Below are positions 1-14,379 of a stretch of 64,000 nt of DNA, piece by piece; position 1 is the stretch's first letter, and each line of letters opens with the position of its first letter. Source of the DNA: Triatoma infestans (taxonomy: Eukaryota; Arthropoda; Insecta; Hemiptera; Reduviidae); assembly GCA_011037195.1 (NCBI GenBank), contig JAAEAF010005026.1, forward strand, positions 1 to 64,000, written 5' to 3'. The position numbers and the translations under genes are program-made. The notes under the pieces were generated by a model. That model saw nothing but the letters and a program-made list of their open reading frames with translations, had not been told where the DNA came from and ran no database searches.

Positions 1-990
1 TCTGGTGTGAAACACTCACACAACTTTCTCTTACTCCATTCTCAAAATGATAATTGAGAAATTTTATAGTTTGTGTACCAAATTTAATGAAATTCGTCGA
101 AAACTGAAAAAACTGTTCAGTAAAAGCGCACTTCCGGTTTACTAATTTTCTTGAAACTCGGAATTTCAGCCATCTATTTATTTCTAACTATTATGTTTGG
201 ATGATAGAATTGTATAATGAACTAGGATACCACTTTGATGAAAATCTAACCCCACCCCGCCCCCAAAAGTGCTCTTAAAAGAAATTTCCCAGAGAAATGT
301 TTTAGATAAAAGTTGTAGATCTTTGCATGTTTAGTTTATATACGAAGTTTCAAAAAAATCGTCAGAGCCATTTTTGATAAAATTGCGAAAAAGTGAATAA
401 ATCATTTAGTAAAGTGGTAAAGTAAACGCACTTCCGTTTCATCCGATTTTTGTGAAACTCGGATTCATCCACGACTAGTTATTCTAATTAACATTATTTA
501 GATGACAGAATTGTCTTAATAAACTGAAATAGCACTTTATATGGAAACCTACCCCACCCCTCCCCCAAAAGTGCCCTTCAATGCATTTTCCCGGAGAAAT
601 GTTTTAAATAAAAGTTGTAGTTCTTTGTGTGTGTGGTTGATGTTCCAAGTTTAAAGAAAATCGTCGGAGCCATTTATGAAAAAATCGCAAAAAAGTAAAA
701 AATCCAACTAGTAAAGTGGTAATTCCGGTTGAGAAATTTTGACAGATAACGTAGTGTCAGATCCCATAGTGATACCTAAACGGAATATCCAGTTTCAACT
801 TTCTACGGTTTTTAGTTTTTGAGCTATGCTGTTCACATACATAAACACACACACACACACACCATTTGCTAAAAACCACTTTTTTGGACTCAGGGGGCCT
901 CAAAACGGATATTTCCGGTGAAATCTCGATATCGAAAATTTGACAGATTGACAATACTACTTCCTCTTACTGGGAGTAAGAGAAAGTAAA
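1..990 (-). repeat. 1-kb noncoding repeat family, copy 1
   Basis: Runs from the TCTGGTGTGAAACAC end at position 1 to the hairpin end CTTCCTCTTACTGGGAG/TAAGAGAAAG at 958-985. It has the CA-rich microsatellite at 845-862 and diverged tandem units marked by ATCGTCGGAGCCATTT and by ACTTCCGGTT. The open frame at 757-954 is a chance reading of this repeat. Confidence 0.9.
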
Positions 991-1721
991 AATATATTTG
1001 ATGCCTTTTATCTTGTTCATTAATTTGATGCCCCTCTTTTAAGTTACGGTGCCTCCCCTAGGGGACGTGCCCCACAGTTTGAGAACCGCTGAACTAAACA
1101 CGATATAAAAACCTGAATTGCAACATTATTTCTTAATTTTTCTGATTATTGGACTTGTATTTAATAACATTACCTTTTATGTATAACCTCAAGTGTAAAA
1201 TAACCTTTTATATAAACAACTTTTTTTCATTAATTTTTCTTGTATTGGCAATTTGTAAAATTTCAATATACTGATTTAAATATTTATATAACAACCGTTA
1301 ATTTATTTAGATAATATTCTTTTCAATTAACAAACTAGTTAGTCTAGATTTCTGTTTAAATAACTTTTAAAAATTTTAATTATTATCTATTGTCAAAAGG
1401 CATTCATGAACAAAGCTAGAAGATGAATAGTAATTAAGAAACGATAGATCAACATTTCTACATTTATCCTTGAGATTTTTATATATAGATAGTATTGTAT
1501 AAAATATTGAGTTTCGGCAAATAAAAATTATATTGAAATGCCAACGTTTCGATATGTTTAATGCCTTTTCCTTATATCAACAATTTGTATGGAAAAATTA
1601 ATAAAAATATTTAAATAATATAATATAACCTTAGCATACAAAGCCAACAACACGCTCAAGCGTCATTATTCTAAACTAATACAAACTTACACCAAATATC
1701 CTCCAGTTTAAACTAAAAAAA
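991..1721. other. Unassigned AT-rich spacer
   Basis: No gene. Near 1535-1590 the minus strand reads AAGGCATTAAACATATCGAAACGTTGG, resembling a decayed hammerhead/Penelope end (GAAACGTTGG); otherwise nothing recognised. Confidence 0.3.
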
Positions 1722-3492
1722 TCTGGTGTGAAAAACTCACACAACTTTCTCTTACTCCAGTTTTCAAAATTGAAATTGGCAAATTTAATTACTGTAGCAT
1801 TAAGTTATAGTTAATATACCACATATAGTGAAATTCGTCGGAGTTCGTCGAAAACTGAAAAACTATTCAGTAAAAGCACACTTCCGGTTTACTAATTTTC
1901 TTGACACTCAGAATTTTCGCCATCTATTTATTTCTAATTTATTTTTGGTTATTGATGGTAGCATTTAATCATCAACTATTATGACTTTGGTAGAAAAACA
2001 TAACCCCACCCCTCCCCTAACAAAACCCCTTAAAATTGAATATCAGAAGAACTGTTTCAAATAACAGTTGTTAGCTCTTTATACGTCTAGTAAAAATTTC
2101 CTACTTTAAAGAAAATCGTTGGAGCCATTTTCGAGAAAATACCAGAAAACTGAAAATTATATTTCAGTAAAAACGCACTTCCGGTTATCTATTTTTTTTC
2201 AAACTCGTAATTTCAACAACATATTTAATTCTAATTAATATTATTCAGATAACAGTATTGTATAGTAAACTGAAATAGCACTTTAGAGGAAAACCTAACC
2301 CCACCCCACCCCCAATAACACCCTTAAATGACATTATCAGGAGAAATGTTTCAAATAAAAGTTGTAGCTCTTGGTATGTGTACTTGATATACCATGTTAT
2401 AAGAAAATCTTCGAAAACATTTTGGAGAAAATCGCAAAAAAGTAAAAAAAAAAAATCTGGTGTGCAACACATCACAACCTTTCTCTTACGTCCAGTATCT
2501 TCAAAATTTATCATTGACAACTTTTCATAGTTTGTGTACCAAATTTTAAGGAAATTCGTCGAAAACTGAAAAAAAAACTGTTCAGTAAAAGCGCATTTCC
2601 GGTTACTAATTTTCTTGAAACTCGGAATCTTGGCCACCTATTTATTTCTAATTAATGTGGTTTGGATGATAGAATTGTATAATCAACTATGATAGCACTT
2701 TAGAGAAAAAAACATAACCCCATCCCCTCCCCTGAAAGTGCCATTAAATAAATTTTCCAAGAGAAATGTTTTAAAATAAAAGTTGTAGATCTTTGTATGT
2801 TTAATTTATATAGGAAGTTTCAAGAAAAATCGTCGGAGCCATTTTTGAGAAAATTGCGAAAGAGAAATAAATTCATTTAATAAGGGGTAAAGTACGCACT
2901 TCCGGTTATCCAATGTGTTTTTACAAACTCGGAATTCAACAACATAGTTAATTCTAATCTAACTTATTTAATGACATAATTGTCTATACACTGAAATAGG
3001 CCACTTTACATGTAACCTAACTCCACCTTCCCCCAAAAGTGCCCTTCATTGCATTTCCCGGAGAAATGTTCAACCTAAAATTTAGCTCATTTGGGGAAGA
3101 TGTGTTTGATGTTTCAAGTTTAAAGAAAATCGTCGGAGCCACTTTTGAGAAAATCGCAAAAAAGTAAAAAATCCAACTACTAAAGTGGTACTTCCGGTTG
3201 AGGAATTTTGACAGATAACGTAGTGTCAGATCCCATGGTGATACCTAAACGGAATATCAAGTTTCAACTTTCTGCGGTTTATCGTTTTTGAGCTATGCTG
3301 TTCACATACATACATACACACAAACACACACACACTCATACACACACACATATATATATACATAGACCATTTGCTAAAAATTTTTTTGGACTCAGGGGAC
3401 CTCAAAACGGATATTTCCGGTGAAAACTCGATAACGAAAATTTGACACGATTACAATACTTCCTCTTACTAGGGGGATAAGAGAAAGTAAGA
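1722..3492 (-). repeat. 1-kb noncoding repeat family, nested double copy
   Basis: Starts with TCTGGTGTGAAAAACTCAC at 1724 and has a second start TCTGGTGTGCAACACATCAC at 2457, then runs through the CA/TA microsatellite (3310-3365) to the hairpin end near 3455-3490. Either one copy landed inside another or an internal duplication occurred. Open frames at 2245-2637 and 3392-3574 are shadows. Confidence 0.88.
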
Positions 3493-4139
3493 AATTGACT
3501 ATCAACAATGCCGTGTAACTTACATAGTTATAGAATTTATTAACACTAATTTGATTTGTAAAGAAAAAAAACATTAAACCGGAAGTCCGTGTTTACAGAA
3601 TAGATTTTTGAGTTTTTTTTTTCTTTTTTTATTTTCTAGGAAAATGCTAACAAACGCATTATTTCTAATTGTAACATTAAGAGGAGGTAACAGACAGTAA
3701 GGTAATATATAGATATATCAATATATTTATAAAGTAAAAGGTCATGAAAAGGTGAATTAAAATGGAATGATCACCATTAATAAATGGTGAATAGTTAAAA
3801 ACTATAAAATTATAATGTTCAGTTTTCATATGTAAATGGACACGTCTTTTAGTTTTTTTTTTTAGTTCTATTCTAATTAATACATGCATAAATATATGAT
3901 GCATTTATTTATCTCTACATTGGTTGATGATGCTACGTAAAATGTCGCAGGCCTTGAATTATTAAACAGTTTTTGTTTAAGATTTAAAGCGTTAACAACT
4001 ACCTTACATAATTTATATGAGTTATCTTCTATAATCTCTCTATTTAATTAGACAAAAAAAAAACAACATAAAATTAATGGTTAAAATTTCTGTTTCATTA
4101 ATTGTTTTTTCGTTTTTTTTTCGTAAGTGAAATGAAAAT

Positions 4140-7100
4140 ATGGTGAACTTTTTGATTTTAATGAATTTTTTAGGTGAGTAATATTATTAAAAATTTTTTA
4201 TTAATATTTTTGAGTATTATAATCAAATTACCAAACCATTAAAGGATTTCCGACACTTTGTTAATCAGTGGGAAAATATAAATATGTATTGTGGTCCTTT
4301 TTACCGTGAAAAATTAGTTTTTAGAAATGAATTAAAAGTGTTAGCAAATGGTGGGTGTGGATTGTTACGTATGTAAAAGTCTTACTTCCGGTTTAATGAT
4401 TTTTTCTTCAGACTCGAGAATTTTGGCAACACATTTAATTAATAAAAATATACAGCTACAAACCTATTTATATACGGAAATGGCACTTCACTAGCGTAAC
4501 TTGACTTCTCCGCCCCCCCCAACCCTAAAATTATTTTTTTTTTTTCCCGGATAAATGTTTCCAAATAAAAGTTGTAGCTATTTATGCTTATAATTGATAT
4601 AACATGTTTAAAGTAAATCATTGGAACCGTTTTCGAACAAAAATTTGCAAAAAATCTATGGAAATTCTCTCTTTGTTAAAATGGTTGATCTCGAATTTTG
4701 ATAAAAACCAGGTCTCTAAGATTGAACTTTCTGCGATTTTTACTTTCTCTTACTCCTAGTAAGAGGAAGTATTGTAATCGTGTCAAATTTTCGATGTTGA
4801 GTTTTCACCGGAAATATCCGTTCTGAGGTCCCCTGAGTCCAAAAAAGTGATTTTTAGCAAATGTCTCGTCTGTGTGTGTGTATGTATGTATGTGAACAGC
4901 ATAGCTCAAAAACGAAAAATCGAGAAAGTTCAAACTTGATATTCCGTTTAGGTATCACCATGGATCTGACAGTACGTTATCTGTCAAAATTCCTCAACCG
5001 GAAGTATCACTTTACTAGGTTTTTTTTTTTTTTATTTTTTAAGTTTTTGCGATTTTTTCAAAAAATGGCTCCAACGATCTTCAAACATGGTATATCAACT
5101 ACACATACTAACAGCTACAACTTTTATTTTCTCTGGGAAAATTCATTTAAGGGCAGATTAGGGAGAGGGGTGGGGTTAGATTTTCCTCTAAAGTGCTATT
5201 TCAGTTTATTAGACAATTCTGTCATCTAAATAATGTTAATTCAAATTAAATATGTTGTTGAATTTCCGAATTTGAAAAACTCGGATAAGCCGAGTTAAAA
5301 CCGGAAGTGCGTTTGTTTTAACACTTTACTAAATTATTTTTTCACTTTTTCGCGATTTTCTCAAAAATGGCTTCGACGATTTTCTTGAAACTTCGTATAT
5401 AAACTAAACATGCAGTGATCTACATCTCTTATTTAAAACATTTCTCTGGGAAAATTCATTTAAGGGTACTTTTAGAGGAGTGGTGGGGGTCACAGCTTCC
5501 TCTAAAGTGGTATCATAGTTGATTATACAATTCTATCATCCAAACAATAATAATTAGAAATAAATGGTTGGCCAAAATTCCATGTTTTAAGAAAATTAGA
5601 GAGCCGGAAGTGCGCTTTTACTGAACACTTTTTTCACTTTTCGACGAATTTCGTTATATTTGGTACACAAACTACAACCTTTGTCAATTATAATTTTGAG
5701 AACAGGAGGAAGAAAAAGTTGTGTGAGTGTTTCACACCAGATTTTTGTTTTTTGTTTTTGAGTGATCACATACTTCAAAACACACACACACACACACACA
5801 CAGACCAAATTCTAAACACTACTTTTTACACCAGGTCAATATAATCATTTATTTCAAGTGAAAAGTCTATAGCAATACTTCCGCTTACCAGCATTAGGAG
5901 AAAATAAACATTCAGACAATCAGCATTTTTGGAATATACACCTAATAATCTGTTGGAGAAATTACATAGTTGAAAAAAAAGTTAGCCTGTTACTGAATGA
6001 ACTACGCCTTAATCTTTCACTAAGACTGCAATAGCGTTATGGTCAATCTTAGGGGCATTAGCCCAACTGCTTCCCTCAGTCTCTTTACAGCATCCATTTC
6101 CAATATTACAATTCTAGAAATTCTACTTTCTTGCCTTTCCACAATTATACCATTCAGCTATCTTAACTTTGAACTTTTGAAAAACGATTTATTTAATCAA
6201 TACAAAACTTTGGCTACTTTTCAAGATAGTCCCCAGCAACATTTATACACTTGTCCCATCGTTCTTCTAATTTGTGTATGCCTCTGGCTTAAAATTCTTT
6301 GGGTTGATCTTGAAGCCACTTTTGCACCTGATTTTTAACTGCTTCATTGGATTGAAAATGTTTCCCAACGTAGAGCCTCTTTAAGGGGTCCAAACAAATG
6401 AAAGTCCGATGGGGCGTGGTCGGGGCTGGTTGACTGATTTAAAACCTGGTTTCTTTGTGAGCGTCCGTAAGATGTTTTGGAACCCATCTCGTACAAATTT
6501 TCTTGTACTACAGCTTATTCTGAATATAATTTTATGGACAGTTCTAACACTCGCGTACACTTCTTCAGCTATCAGTTCAACGGTAATACACTTTGTTGTC
6601 CTGAATTAACGCGTTAATACGAGATTCAAGGGAGGAAGTTGCAACTTCCGTCACAGACACTTACATGGTGGCCACTTTTAAACTGTTCTACTTATTTGTA
6701 AACTTTCGAACGGTTCAAACAATTATTTCCATACTCTTTCAACATTCTTTCGTGGATTTAACTAACTTTGATACCCTCAGTAACTAAAAATCTAATCACT
6801 GAGTGTTATTTTTTTGGGGTGCAATACTCCAACGGACACGCAAGTTAACTGAATAGATTTGAGGTTATGCTTACCAGTTACCAGATACTCTCCAACAGGT
6901 GATGAGAAACTAAGTACAAGGTTGCCAACTTTGCGCATTGAAATTATTGTACTGATTGAACAAACCGTTCCTGAGCTACAGTGATTGTTTCGTTACTTGT
7001 TGAATGACACCGTATTAATACAATTATGTATAAAATAACAGTTTTACTTTAGACTTAGGACTACTAAAAATTTGCTTCGACAATTATTAATAATGTTTTG

Positions 7101-10100
7101 ATGAACTCTGTTGCCCCTAATGTATCAACTTTAATATGGAGATCTTGTGAAATTCGTACAGCTCTGTTGGATTTTTCTCCTCCTTTCCCGCACATCATAA
7201 ATCGTCCGATTAATTTGTAGGCTTTCGCGTTATCTCCACGGCCAGTAAACTAACTTAACTTGGCGGATCTGGTTTAATCTAGTGAAAGCGTTAACGTAAG
7301 AAGATCAGAAATATGATTTGCTACCGATTACTCTCATCGCTTTCTAAATCTTTCCAAAGGTGGAAAAATTAATCCTAGATATATCAATTGGAAATTAAAA
7401 TTACCAGTCTTTATTACTAGTCCTACTCAGTGGCATAAATGTCACGAACATGCATAGTAGGAAGCATTTACTGAATATTTTATTGGAGATTTGGATACCT
7501 GGATTCTCTCGCTAGTTTTCGAGGACACGCCCACCTGAGTATTATATTCTAGGCATTATCAATCTGGTAAAATGGAACAATTTCCTTAGAATATCCATCA
7601 CTTCCAACTGGTCCCAGTCTGTGCTGTTGTAGACAGCTTGAAAAATATGATAGTATGATCGATTGGTCTACTGTCTAATTTTTCAAGATCATTTACACAA
7701 ATAAAATTTTTATTTTTTTTTGAGAAACAACCATGTTCTCTAAAAATCCGATAATTCTTGTTTGATGACAGAATAAACAGGTAAACAAAAAAAAGAAGGG
7801 AATTAGCTCCAATTGTCTTAGAAAAATATGAAACTTGTAAAAATTTATGCACAAAAATTAAAAAAAAATGCGATGTCCAAAAGTTTGTGTCTTATTAATT
7901 GAGAGAAATGTAAACACAAATCATTATTACTCTTTTGTTTTTCTTTTTTATTTTATGAAAATGAAGATATTTAATTGGATTTTTTTTATTTTTTAATTAC
8001 ATTCATAATTTTTATAGTAACATTTCATAATTTATTAATAACTATTACAAATTTCCAGGTTTTATTGCAAGAATTTATGCAGCATATTTTGGATACAGTA
8101 AAGATTGTAAGTAATTATATATTAATTATCTCCTGTTTTCTAGTATGAAATTATAGTGTTCTATCTTTATGACAATTATATAAAGAGGGTCGACCTCTCT
8201 TTATAATTTTCTAATGACTAAAGCTTCCCGAACTAGTTTTTTTTTTTTTTTTTAAATCAAATTTTATAGTCGTTGAAAAATGCAAAGTTGATTATAATAT
8301 GTGTGTTGTGTTTTTGTTTTCTTTTTGCCTAAATTTAAAATATTGAGATCACGCTCATTGTTTCATGCTATATGGTGTAATGTTAAAATAAATAATATAC
8401 TTTTTTAATAAATAAAAACAATAATAGTTAGAAATTAAAAGTAAAAAAAAATAAGTCAAAGGTATATTCTGTTATAATGTTAATCTTCAGAATTGATACA
8501 TAGCTTTATTGAGTACACCCAATGAATTGGATAACAACCAATGATGCATCAAAATATGAACGTGTCTAAAGTATTACAAAATTAATTATTATTATTTTTT
8601 TTTACTTTCTCTTACTCCCTGTAAGAGGAAGTCTTATTGTAATCGTGTCAAATTTTCGATATCGAGTTTTCACCGGAAATATCCGTTTTGAGGTTCCCTG
8701 AGTCCAAAATAGTGGTTTTTAGCAAATGGTCTGTGTTGTGGGATGTATGTGAACAGCAATAGCTCAAAACACAAAACCCGTAGAAAGTTGAAACTCGATA
8801 TTCCCGTTTTTAGGTATCACTATGGCATCTGACACTCACCGTATATCATGTCAAAATTCCTATACCGGAACTACCACTTTACTAGTATGATTTTTTACTT
8901 TTATTGCGATTTTCTCAAATGGGTCCGCCGATTTTCTTTAAACTTCAACATCAACCACACATACAACAAAGAACTAGAACTTTATTTTGAAATATTTCTC
9001 CGGGAAATGCTTGAAGGGCACATTTGGGGGGAGAGTGGGGTAGGTTTCCATCTAAAGGGTATTTTAATTTATTAGACAATTCTGCCATCTAAATAATGTT
9101 AAGTAGAATTAAATATGTTGTTGAAATTCCGAGTTTGAAAAAAATCGGATAACCGGAAGTGCGTTTACTTTACCACTTTACTAAATGATTTATTCACTTT
9201 TTCGCAATTTTCTCAAAAATGGCTCCGACGATTTTTTTGAAACTTGGTATATAAACTAAGCATGCAAAGATCTACAACTTTTATCTAAAACATTTCTCTG
9301 GGAAAATTCTTTTAAGGGCACTTTTATGGGAGTGGTGGGGTTAGATTTTCATCAAGTGCTATCCTAGTTGATTATACAATTCTATCATCAAAAAATAATT
9401 AGTTAGAAATAAATGGGTTGCCAAAGTTCCGAGTTTCAAGAAAATTAGGAAACCGGAAGTGCGCTTTTACTGAACAGTTTTTTCAGTTTTCGACGAATTT
9501 CATTAAATTTGGTACACAAACTATAAAATTTATCAATTATCATTTTGAGAACTGGAGTAAGAGGAAGTTGTGTGAGTGTTTCACACCAGATTTTTTTTTT
9601 TTTTCGTTAGAGAAGAGACATTACCCTTTGATAGTAGAATAATAATATTTCTATCACACCCAAGGAAATTATAGCAGGCCTCTGTGGTGACTCACCTGGG
9701 TTGGAAGTTGAAGCAAAATTCTAGAAATGGAATAAAGCAATTAGAGAGAATAGTTGTTGATTTGTGATATTTCTTGTTGACAGGACAGTAAGAAAGGAAT
9801 GTTGTAATTGTTGAATGAGTTTTGTGTAATTAGTAAGAAACATATGAATGAAAAATACTATATTTAAACAAATTACATATTATAGTGTACTATTAAAATT
9901 ACTTAATTAGACTAAACAGGTTGTGGAAATAAATTATTATCTTTTATTTATTAGAAACATTAATATGAAATAAATTATATATAAACCACAAATATTTGTA
10001 GATGGATTTTAAAAATAAATAAATAAATAAATAAATAAAAAATCACAAAATAAAAGTAAAGTTTGTTTCTCTTTACTATAAAGCATTGCTGGTGAACAAG

Positions 10101-13100
10101 TTTTCGAAATTGAGTTACCACCGGATTAATTTTTTTATTTTTTTTTTTTATTTTGAGAAAATGTTTGAACTTTTGTATTTATTGATAATAGTTTTTAGAT
10201 AGGCACTTGTGGTGGACACTAGATTGTGTACCGAGTGTGTATACTAACGATATTTCATATCCCGGAACTCCATATATAAATATCGCTGAGGTACCATCTT
10301 CGGAACTGTTTACTGAAACATCCGTGGAGCAACTTTACTGAATCCTTATTTGTTTTTTCTTCTCTTCTTCCGCTTTCATAATTTTCTCAATAATGATTCC
10401 AAAGTTTTCTTTGTTTGTTTTTTTTTTTTTGAACACGGATTATTTTGCATTGCTTTTTTTTAATTTTAATTTCGCAGAGTAGAACAAGATTTGGTTAGCT
10501 AACAGCACCTTTAACTGACATGATATAAAAAATATTAAACGTTTAATGGTAATCCATTAAAATCACAAACGGGCGTTTATATTTATTAATATTATTATTA
10601 CATCGGCTCAACAGTCCTAGAGGACCCAGAGGGCTTCATCCACAAGTTTGTGTCAGCCAACTCTATCTTGGGCTTTTTTGCCCTCCATCTTCTAAGTCCC
10701 AACATTGATAGGTCATCCTGGACGTTATCTATCCACCGTAAGCGCGGTCTTCCTCTACTATTGAGAGAACTAATGATTCTTTTATGTGAATTTTATTGGG
10801 TAAATCAATAATGGAGTTAAACCTTGTTCTCATATTTTCAAAATATAGGCTTTTCTTAAGCTATGAGATTTTGTCTCAGGGTTTTAAGGTAAGCAACAGT
10901 TTACGTTCGCAATTCATATGTTGCGTACTAAAAAATCATGTCTTATTTCCTTCATATCTCCTGTATACAAAACAATATATATATATGTATATTTTTAGCA
11001 GAAAGACCTTCCCAGACCCAGCATCAAACCTTCGGCGAACACCACCTGGTCGTCCATAAAGGAGTTTTTTTTTTGGCAGTCTTTCTTCGTCCATTCTTTC
11101 TACATGACCTATCCATCGGAGTCGAAACTTTCTCACAAGAGTGACGATATCTAGCTCTTTAAACAGCTGGTATAGCTCGTCATTCTTTCTTGCACGCCAC
11201 TGTCCGTTTTCAATTCTTGGGCCAAATATTTTCCTTAAAACTTTTCTCTCCCATATTCCAAGCAATTTAGCACTTTCTTTTGACCAATATCCATGTCTCG
11301 CTAGCATACTTCACTACTGGCAATACTAGTCTTGTACAGTGTTATCTTGGCGTCACGTGATAGATATCATAACAACTAAAACTCATAACTCAAAACTCAT
11401 AACTTTCGCCAGCGCAAAGAGACAACTATTGCCGGCTGCAAAGTCTGGCTTTAATTTCAGATTTTTTTATTTATAAACCGTGTAAAAATAGAAATTAAAG
11501 AATTTAATGTACAAGCTTATTTAGAGTTATATTATTATACCAAATTCATTGCGATCTTTAGTTCTGTTATGACTCTTCGATGTTGAGTGTATATACATAG
11601 AATGTAGTCGTCTGTGATAAAGTGTCTTATATAAAATGTCTTTGGGGTCCTCATCAACAATACGTTGAATTGGCGGACTCACATTGAGTATGTATATGAG
11701 AAGGGACAGAAGGTTTTCTGGCAGTAGGAGATTAGTGGGCAAGACCTGGGGAGTTAATCCCCCAGGCATCCACTGGATTTATGAGAAGTTGGTGAAGCCA
11801 AGGATACTCTATGCCGCAGTGGCATGGTGGTCAGGTATCTTGGTGGGAAGGAACAGCAAGAAATTGCTAGGAGTGCAGCGCACGGTCTGCTTGGCTGTTA
11901 CTGGCGCGATGAGAACGACACCGACGGTGGCATTGGAGATGCTGTTGGGGCTAACCCCTCTTCAGTACGTGGTAACGGGGGAGGCAATGAAAGGGTACCT
12001 CAGAATGAGGTGCAAGGGAGAATGGGTGAGAACCTTTCGGGGGGATAACACTAGGATCGAGGACGAAATTTGGCGAGTGAACCGATTTCTGCTATCCAAA
12101 CTTGATGAGACGAGCAAGAAATGGGGATTTGAGAGAGATTAAGAGATTACCATTAGTAGTATAGGGGATGATAACCTCACGAGGCAAACTGAGTCGGGCA
12201 GCGGTATTATTCGCTGCTATTCAGATGGCTCTAGGTAGGAGGGCACTGGCCTGTCGGGGGCGGGAGCATGGTTTCAGGAGTTGGATAGAGGGAGTTCGGT
12301 GGCCTTGGGTGGGTTGGCCACGGTCTTTCAGGCAGAGGTGGTGGGCATTATTGAATGCTGCCACCTGGTGGGGGAGTGGCAGGGAGAGTTCAAAGAAGTG
12401 CGGATTTTCTCGGATAGCCAGGCCGCACTAAGGGCTTTGAGTAAGCCTTGGTGGAGTTCGAAATTAGTGGGAGAATGTCGGAGGAAGCTCAATGCTTTAG
12501 CTCGGAGGGTACGGTGCGCCTCTATTGGATACCTGGACACGCGGGGATAGAGGGGAATGAGAGGGCAGACCAGTTTGGCTAGGGAGGGATCATCTCAACC
12601 ATTTTGCGGTCCTGAACCAGCCCTGGCTGTCACAAAGACGTTTCGTGACAAACAGATTAGACTTTGGGAGACGAAAGTTTTGGAGAAACGCTGGGGGGAC
12701 ACGCAGGGGTGCCTCCAAGCCAAAAGATTTATAAAGACAAGTAGGCAGGGAACTTCGGAGTATCTCCTGTCCCTTAGTAGGACGGGTCTGAGGACCCTGA
12801 TAGGGATAGTGACTGGACACACTTGGGTGTCCAGCCACTTGTTTAATATAGGGAGGACGTCTAGTCCCATTTGTCAGAACTGTGACGACGGAGTCAGGGA
12901 AACGGTGTACCACTAACTTTGTCAGTGTCCCCGTTTCGCTGTAACTAGGTTTCGTGTTTTTGGGAGGGCATCACTCTCGCAGGATGTCTGCGCGAGCTGG
13001 AGTTTCGGGATATCTTGGGATACTGTAAATTAACCGGTAAGCTACCGGGGCAGATTTATTAAGGGGATAGGGGATAAAGGTCACATAGGCTTAGGTCCCG

Positions 13101-14340
13101 CGCCATTAGGCACCCGAACTACAATAATAATAATAATAAAATGTCTGAGTAGTTGCTAAAATGTTATTGGTATGATGTGTTGTTGTATGTTTGTAAGTAT
13201 TTGTAGCAGGAGCAGTTTTGTAATGGGCTTGTGTGTATGTATGTTTTAAGAGAGAGAAGTATTAAGAAATAAGTAAGAAAACACTGCTAGATTAAATATA
13301 TTATCTTTAAAGAAATTTAAATTCTTTTGAATATCACAACAATATACTTGTTAAATCAATTATTTAATCTAGATTAAATGCTTAACTCTTATAACTGGCA
13401 CTGAAGCCTAAGAGAGCGACTTCTGAGGCAAGTGTTCTGATTAAATGTCCAATTTAGATTGTTCTGTTTGAATGCAGAATTTAGTCTCTCTTGAACGAAT
13501 GCTTTCTCTTAGTAGTTCAAATCCTCCACTGTGAGAAGGGGCAAAAGACAAAGCTAACTAAGTTCTGTGACCTCTTCTGTAACGGTGTCATTTACCTGAA
13601 TAGTCCTTAACAGTTCATTTCACTGCACTAATATACACTTTATTTGAAGGTAAATTCATTATTTATTTTTCAAAAATTATTTCCATTACACTTCTAAGTC
13701 CAAATAGTTTATACATATGACACAAACCTATGCAGTATTTATGCGTATTATGTAAATGTTGTGTAAAGTCATTGTTAAGTGTAGTCAGTGTTAGGCCCAC
13801 AGGGACGCCAAGAAGCCTGAAGAAGAAGTGTCTAGTCCAATTTCCTCCTAAGAATGTTATTTATTATAAATAAAAAAAATTTTTCTTTTAGAACTAGCAT
13901 TTTCATCAGGTATGATGTTTTAATCTCAGCCTCTCTGTCTCTAATCTTTATTTGATTATTATATAATTGGGTATTTTTGTACATATATACAGCGATAATT
14001 ATTAGGGTCATTCTTATCTCCAATTTTTTGATTATTGTTGAAAAGATAACCTCAGACTATCCACCATGAAATTAGACATAACGAAACGCGGTTGTTAGAT
14101 AGAACTGCCACTTTTTCGGCAAAATTTTTGAATACTTCATATTGAAAGTCTAGTTTACTAGAATATTTATAATCGTATTTTACTGAATTATAATGTCATA
14201 TAGAATTATTTCACTAAAACGGAAAATGATTTATATTACTATAAAACGTTTTATAACTGATAATTTTAGGGCATAATAAGTGTAAAATATAAAATCTAAT
14301 TATATAACGGATAAAGAAATATATTAAAAAATCTGGTGAG

Positions 14341-14379
<39 letters not shown>

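Noticed and set aside
757..9642. Open frames of 60-130 codons between 757 and 9642
   Set aside because: Most coincide with copies of the noncoding repeat or its microsatellite and change frame between copies; no conserved protein emerges.
12281..12916. RNase H-like frames as possible host RNase H genes
   Set aside because: They have stops, Cys-knuckle tails and retrotransposon (AAT)n tails typical of LINEs.
14341..14375. CRISPR-like or telomeric array
   Set aside because: Simple (AC)n microsatellite inside a repeat element.
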